From positions 21,064,008 to 21,128,007 of the forward strand of contig OZ022576.1 of assembly GCA_963669155.1 (NCBI GenBank): a stretch of 64,000 nucleotides of DNA. The letters run 5' to 3'. Of the stretch, positions 59,791 to 64,000 are shown piece after piece (the first letter of the stretch is position 1; each line of letters begins with the position of its first letter). Position numbers and translations under genes: made by a program. The notes beneath the pieces were generated by a model. The model was not told where the DNA came from and did no database searches. It saw only the letters and a list, made by a program, of their open reading frames with translations. The stretch is from Arbacia lixula (Eukaryota > Echinodermata > Echinoidea > Arbacioida > Arbaciidae).

Positions 59791-61227
59791 AGAGATAATA
59801 AAATATTTTACTCATGCCGTTGGCATTTATAGCATTTTGACTTTTCTGACGTCACTGGAGGTGTGCGGGTTTTTTTCTTCATATTTTCGTCAAAATGAGC
59901 GTCAACATGAGGGGGAACTTTGGTCTGCAATGTGTCCCCCCGATGTCTCTCCTCCAAAATCCTTCTCCCCCATCTCTCTCTCTTTCTCTCACTCTCTGTT
60001 TTTCTTTCTGTATCTCTCCGGGGAGGAGGAGAAAATGATGAAGAAGAGAGATAGGGCGACAAGAGAATACAAATAAAGAGAGAAGGGGCAGGGGCAGAAA
60101 GAGTGAGAGAGAGAGACAGAGAGGAGAGAGAAAAGTCGTGCTTGCATTATGTGTCCGTAGCTTTCTCGCCAGAATTGGAAATGAAAATTCAAATGTCTGT
60201 CCTTCCTCTTTTAATCCATAGGAAATAATCGGTCTGACACTTTGGGCCTACAATGTTTTACACACAAGGTCGTGTTTATTCTTTTCATTTCATCAAACGT
60301 GACAATTCATTCATTTCAGGTCAAACAGGTCAAAGACAGGGTGCCCCTTTTGCAGGTCAAAAAATTAAATCTTGTTAAAAAAAAAAAACACCGGAACCTG
60401 GAAGAAAATACTTTATCAGAACTTCCCTCCAAATGATAGAACTGGAAACTGATTTTACGCGAAATAAAAGCGAGCGCTATGCTCCGCACAGGTCCGCTCC
60501 ACAATGCATGCGTTCAATGGGAGCATGCACGCGGTGAGGCAACACGACTGTGAATAAAGACTACGGCTGCTGGGTTTCAAAGGTAAACGGTTTTTTTTTT
60601 TTTTTTCTTTTCCTGAAAAGGTTCGTGAAGCTGTCATGACTGTGAGATTTCACACATATTATCGTTATGATATGCTGCTTAATTCTGCCGAGTTTTATGA
60701 CTTTTGCAAATGGGGCACCCTGTCATTAAAGTTTAGAGTTCCAGATCATATCTCGAAATAGATGCTAAGTAGACTAGATTTAAAGAAGGCAATTTGGGGA
60801 GGATTTCAGTTAAAATTGATACAAAGATCAATTTCAAGATCAATTAAGTTCCTACAAAAGTAAAACGTAGTTTTGCCGGGCATAGAACAAGAAAATTGAA
60901 TTATGGGAGATTACGACCATTTGACTGCATTATGATTATGCCGTCATTTAAAAAGTAGAGACATGTTTTTATAATAAATAATGTGTCGATATTGCAATTT
61001 CATTTTATGAGACAAGCAAAACAGGTGCCCGAATACATCTGAACACAGCACGGGTATGTGTGACTGATTCTGAGATTGTAAAGTTTGTGGATATTTTGCT
61101 GGCATGTGTTGATATTGTTTCGCAAATGTTAGTAACAAACATCAAACCGATATAATATAAAAACAAATCATCGCAAATTTGAGCACCTGATTATAAGTAA
61201 GGCCTACAATTTTTTGTGAATAATATA

Positions 61228-63393
61228 TTAGATAGTGATCCTATGTTGGTACATTTCTTCAAAGAATGGCATGGTTTCTTGGATGCCTTTGATGACGTCA
61301 GGGGTCATTACTTCTCGCTTCTTTGGCACTGAAGCCGGTAAGAAGCAGGAGCTTTTCAAAGCTGTTTCGTAGAAATGAAGCATATTGAGTGGTTGGCTGT
61401 CTCCACAGGCAACCCAGGTCTTGATGATATCGGTGGATGGGTCCCACCGCATGAGGGCGTCACTGAACGGCAGCCCGACCAGCTCGCAATACTTCCTCAT
61501 CATCGCAGCCGGGTTCTTCAGGAGATCATCCGTGTCAATGACGATAGGATTGGGATCAATCTCCTTGCGGACGTACTGCCATAAATCGTAGATTTCCTTG
61601 ACGAAATACCCGGGCGTCATATGGTAGCAATCCTTCGCCAGATCGAATGTGTCGTACTTCGCAGCACTGCCGGTTAGAAGATCAACGGTGTGCTCGAAGT
61701 AGGACTTCCGGAAGGAGTAGAGCGTCCTCTCCGGAGTCCTGATGAGGAATGTGTGACGGAAGCCCTCTGGAAGGAATCGCCGTACCTTCTCAGGACCTGG
61801 CAGGCACATGTCTTTCACAAAGACGTACTTACTCTTGGTGCCTTCCAGGCGGGGTTTCAGATTGGCATATCTATATCAATGAAACATATCGAAGTATATG
61901 TTGTTGTTAAGCGGTAGTACCTTTGAATGATTACAGAACATGCATAATAAGTTGTGGAGAATGTTGAGAGAAACAGTTGATTTGCTCAATTGTGTCTGGA
62001 GGACACAGCATGCTGGGGACGCACTCAATTGAGGTTATAGTTAATGCCTCTTTAAATAGCAAGGCTCCTTTTTTACTAAGGATGTTTAAGCACATGGGTA
62101 TCCAGCTGCCGTTTAATTAATGCAGATTAATTGTACTCTCCTTCTAGTCACAAAAGAACGCTTTACAAAGATTTTCTCTTTGATCCCCATGTTCGAAGCC
62201 GCCGATTCTCTGGATGATTTTTGCCTGGATTTGACGTATAAACAAAATCGGATGCGCAGAAGAATTTGGTGAAATATCCTCACCCCATATGCTTGCGCAG
62301 TTGTGACATGTAACACCTACGATGCATCTATGAAGATTCAATCGAGGAATAGTGCTACAATATGGCAAAAAGGCTCTAAACGTGATATCAAGTTGCAGTA
62401 TAAAAGTTTCAATTTCACAATGTTCCGCATCATACATGCTTACAAAATTACATGAAACGTTACTTTCAGATATTTTCCTTTCGGACAAGTAACATGAAAA
62501 ACGTGGCCAACCGCGCCCAAGCTAGTATTTCCATCTCAAAAAGTATCAAATTTCGTATTCGCCTGTCCTTATTAACTACATAATAACCACTTAGTGACAA
62601 AATTAAAAGTTCAGCAACGAAAGCTGAAATGTATGCATGTATAGGAATGCGTATGACCTATTATAAAAGGCAGGTGAACGTGACGCAATCGCGTATGCAT
62701 CATATTGTTGAGAGCAGTTGCTAGTCATGAATATTAAGTGGCGGCATCAAACCTTGTTCAAAGCAATGTATATCCATGTGCTTAAACATCCTTGTTTTTA
62801 CAAACAGAATTATGTCCCTTTTAAGATTGGAATTCCTCTCCTCATATCATGATTGACCCACTTACGTTCGCGCTGAAAATATTTTTAAAAAATTATACCC
62901 GCTTTACACAATTCTCAAATGAGAAGTTTGAAACCAGGTGTTGCAAACAATGGTTGAAGTTAAATGAAGCCTCTCAATTATTTCCTTTGCCTCTTCAAAT
63001 GTCAGTATAATCTATTTATATAAAGTATAAAATGATTACACAGTGTTTCAATATTAGATTGTTATATACGAAGCCATCTTGATGATAAGCTTACACAATT
63101 CTTCTGGTTTCCACCTGAGAGTTGGTGAACACTGACATCAGCTCGGTGGCCTTTTTGAAGATTTCCTCGTTGCCCTCGAGTTCGAACGGGAGGTCGACCC
63201 CGAGACGATGCTTGCATTCGCTGGTCGCCAGGTCGGTGTAGCAGAAGGGCTCACTCCACACCTCCATGTCGTCGATGAAGCTGAGGCATTTAGTGAAGGC
63301 CGTGGAGACGGTCCGAGGAGTGCACCAAAGGAAAACTCGAGCACCCTCATTACTCGCCTTGCCCTGTACTGCCGACGCCCCTTCGCTGGACAT
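61228..63393 (-). CDS. Sulfotransferase-like P-loop protein, copy 3 (two exons, 313 residues)
   Basis: Exon 1 is 63095-63393 and exon 2 is 61228-61870, 942 nt with stop. Splice sites and phase are as in copies 1 and 2. It differs from copy 1 at only about three exon-2 residues (Ser for Arg in 'GSAAKYD', Phe for Tyr in 'PGYFVKE', Lys for Arg in 'MMRKYCEL') and a few in exon 1. Both phosphate-binding-like segments are intact. The 1.2-kb intron carries the same transposon as copy 1. Upstream sequence is conserved with the other copies for several hundred bases, including the TATA-like 'tttataag' region, so regulation may be shared. Confidence 0.85.
62077..62794. mobile_element. Non-autonomous DNA transposon in the intron of copy 3
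   Basis: 718 bp with ends 'taaggatgtttaagcacatg' and 'catgtgcttaaacatccttg', flanked by direct repeats TTTTTAC (62070-62076 and 62795-62801). It is orthologous to 36659-37374. The 7-8-bp duplication suggests a hAT-type origin. Confidence 0.82.
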
Positions 63394-63940
63394 GATCACC
63401 AGTATTTGACACTTCTCAGTGAAATTGCAAATCCGCCTTCACCACTGTTTTGAATTCGCTAAAGCCTTTTCCAGTTTATCCACGCTAAACCTGTACAAAA
63501 CAACTAGGAACTTATTGGCCACTGTTAAACTTATAAACTTGAAAGTAATCTATCCCACTAGTACTCGCACGATGTCTACTTACTGAATAATGGATTTTAA
63601 GTGTATCGGTTCATACGAACTTTAAAAGGTTTGTTTGATTAAAGTGCAAAGTTCAAGTTTAGATATAATATGATTAGTCTATGAGAAAGCATTGTACAAG
63701 GGGTCAAGACCAAGGGGGGGGGGGGGGGGGGTATTCCAAAAATCCACAGAGATAACAATTTTATCTCCCCGAAGATACTATGTCCTTAAAATATTTTATC
63801 TCTGGTATTCCGAAAAATATTTTAGGAAGATTTTAACCAATATTAATGAGCGTATGCACTGCGCTCCTATCCCAGAGGCAGCCGGTAATAAACGTCCTTT
63901 CATGTCTTTTGCATACATTAACACCATTAAGCTGATGGTG

Positions 63941-64000
63941 TGACAATGACAATGACAATGGAAATGACAATTTATTGATCCCATGTCACCTTGTTAGGTA
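63941..64000 (-). mobile_element. Start of the LINE tail, unit 3
   Basis: 'tgacaatgacaatgacaatg' followed by 'tttattgatccc' matches the 3' ends of the LINEs at 38421 and 54581. The body lies beyond the window. Confidence 0.7.

Larger units (their letters stand above)
58851..64000. repeat. Tandem segmental duplication, unit 3 (cut by the window end)
   Basis: Order as in the other units, but the microsatellite-rich segment is reduced to about 59775-60140. It includes gene copy 3, the intron transposon and the segment shared with unit 2, and stops inside the G-tract palindrome just after the LINE tail begins (63941). Confidence 0.85.

Overview
The window looks like nuclear DNA of a marine deuterostome, most likely an echinoderm such as a sea urchin. 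It has small exons with consensus GT-AG borders in long AT-rich introns, many short palindromic DNA elements with 'cgtttcatgaaagttg' or 'ccctgttgcataaaac' type ends, RTE-, Tx1/L1- and Jockey/I-type LINEs, and a Gmr1-type Ty3/gypsy element, a group described from deuterostomes. The species is inferred, not proven. I saw no tRNA, rRNA, CRISPR array or bacterial-style operon.

Left part (about 1-30 kb). After a repeat-rich leader (relic LINE tail, two palindromic elements) lies a 21-exon plus-strand gene, 2549-29093. All exon phases close and predict a 1020-residue protein: N-terminal UBA-like domain, charged helix, UBX domain with the p97-binding FPR loop, acidic/Gly-rich linker, and about 16 leucine-rich repeats. 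A small putative membrane protein may be transcribed divergently from the same 5' region. The introns hold several palindromic elements, a minisatellite of about 37 copies of a 44-bp unit, and in the last intron a very young, antisense Ty3/gypsy element (21493-28809) with integrase ahead of reverse transcriptase. The gene's stop codon lies in the first unit of a 62-bp tandem repeat that continues into the 3' UTR.

Middle (about 30-32.9 kb). No gene recognised: simple repeats, a palindromic element with degenerate telomere-like repeats, and a purine-rich tract.

Right part (about 32.9-64 kb). Three tandem copies of a roughly 10-kb unit (32.9-42.6, 42.6-58.85, and 58.85 kb to beyond the window). 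Each carries, on the minus strand, an intact two-exon gene for a 313-residue sulfotransferase-like P-loop protein. Each also carries (or begins) the same 5'-truncated LINE inside the same G-tract palindromic element. The second unit is enlarged by a DNA element containing an RTE LINE, which itself contains a palindrome-rich insert, and by a Tx1/L1-type LINE tail. Indels shared by different pairs of units show that the array has a mosaic history.
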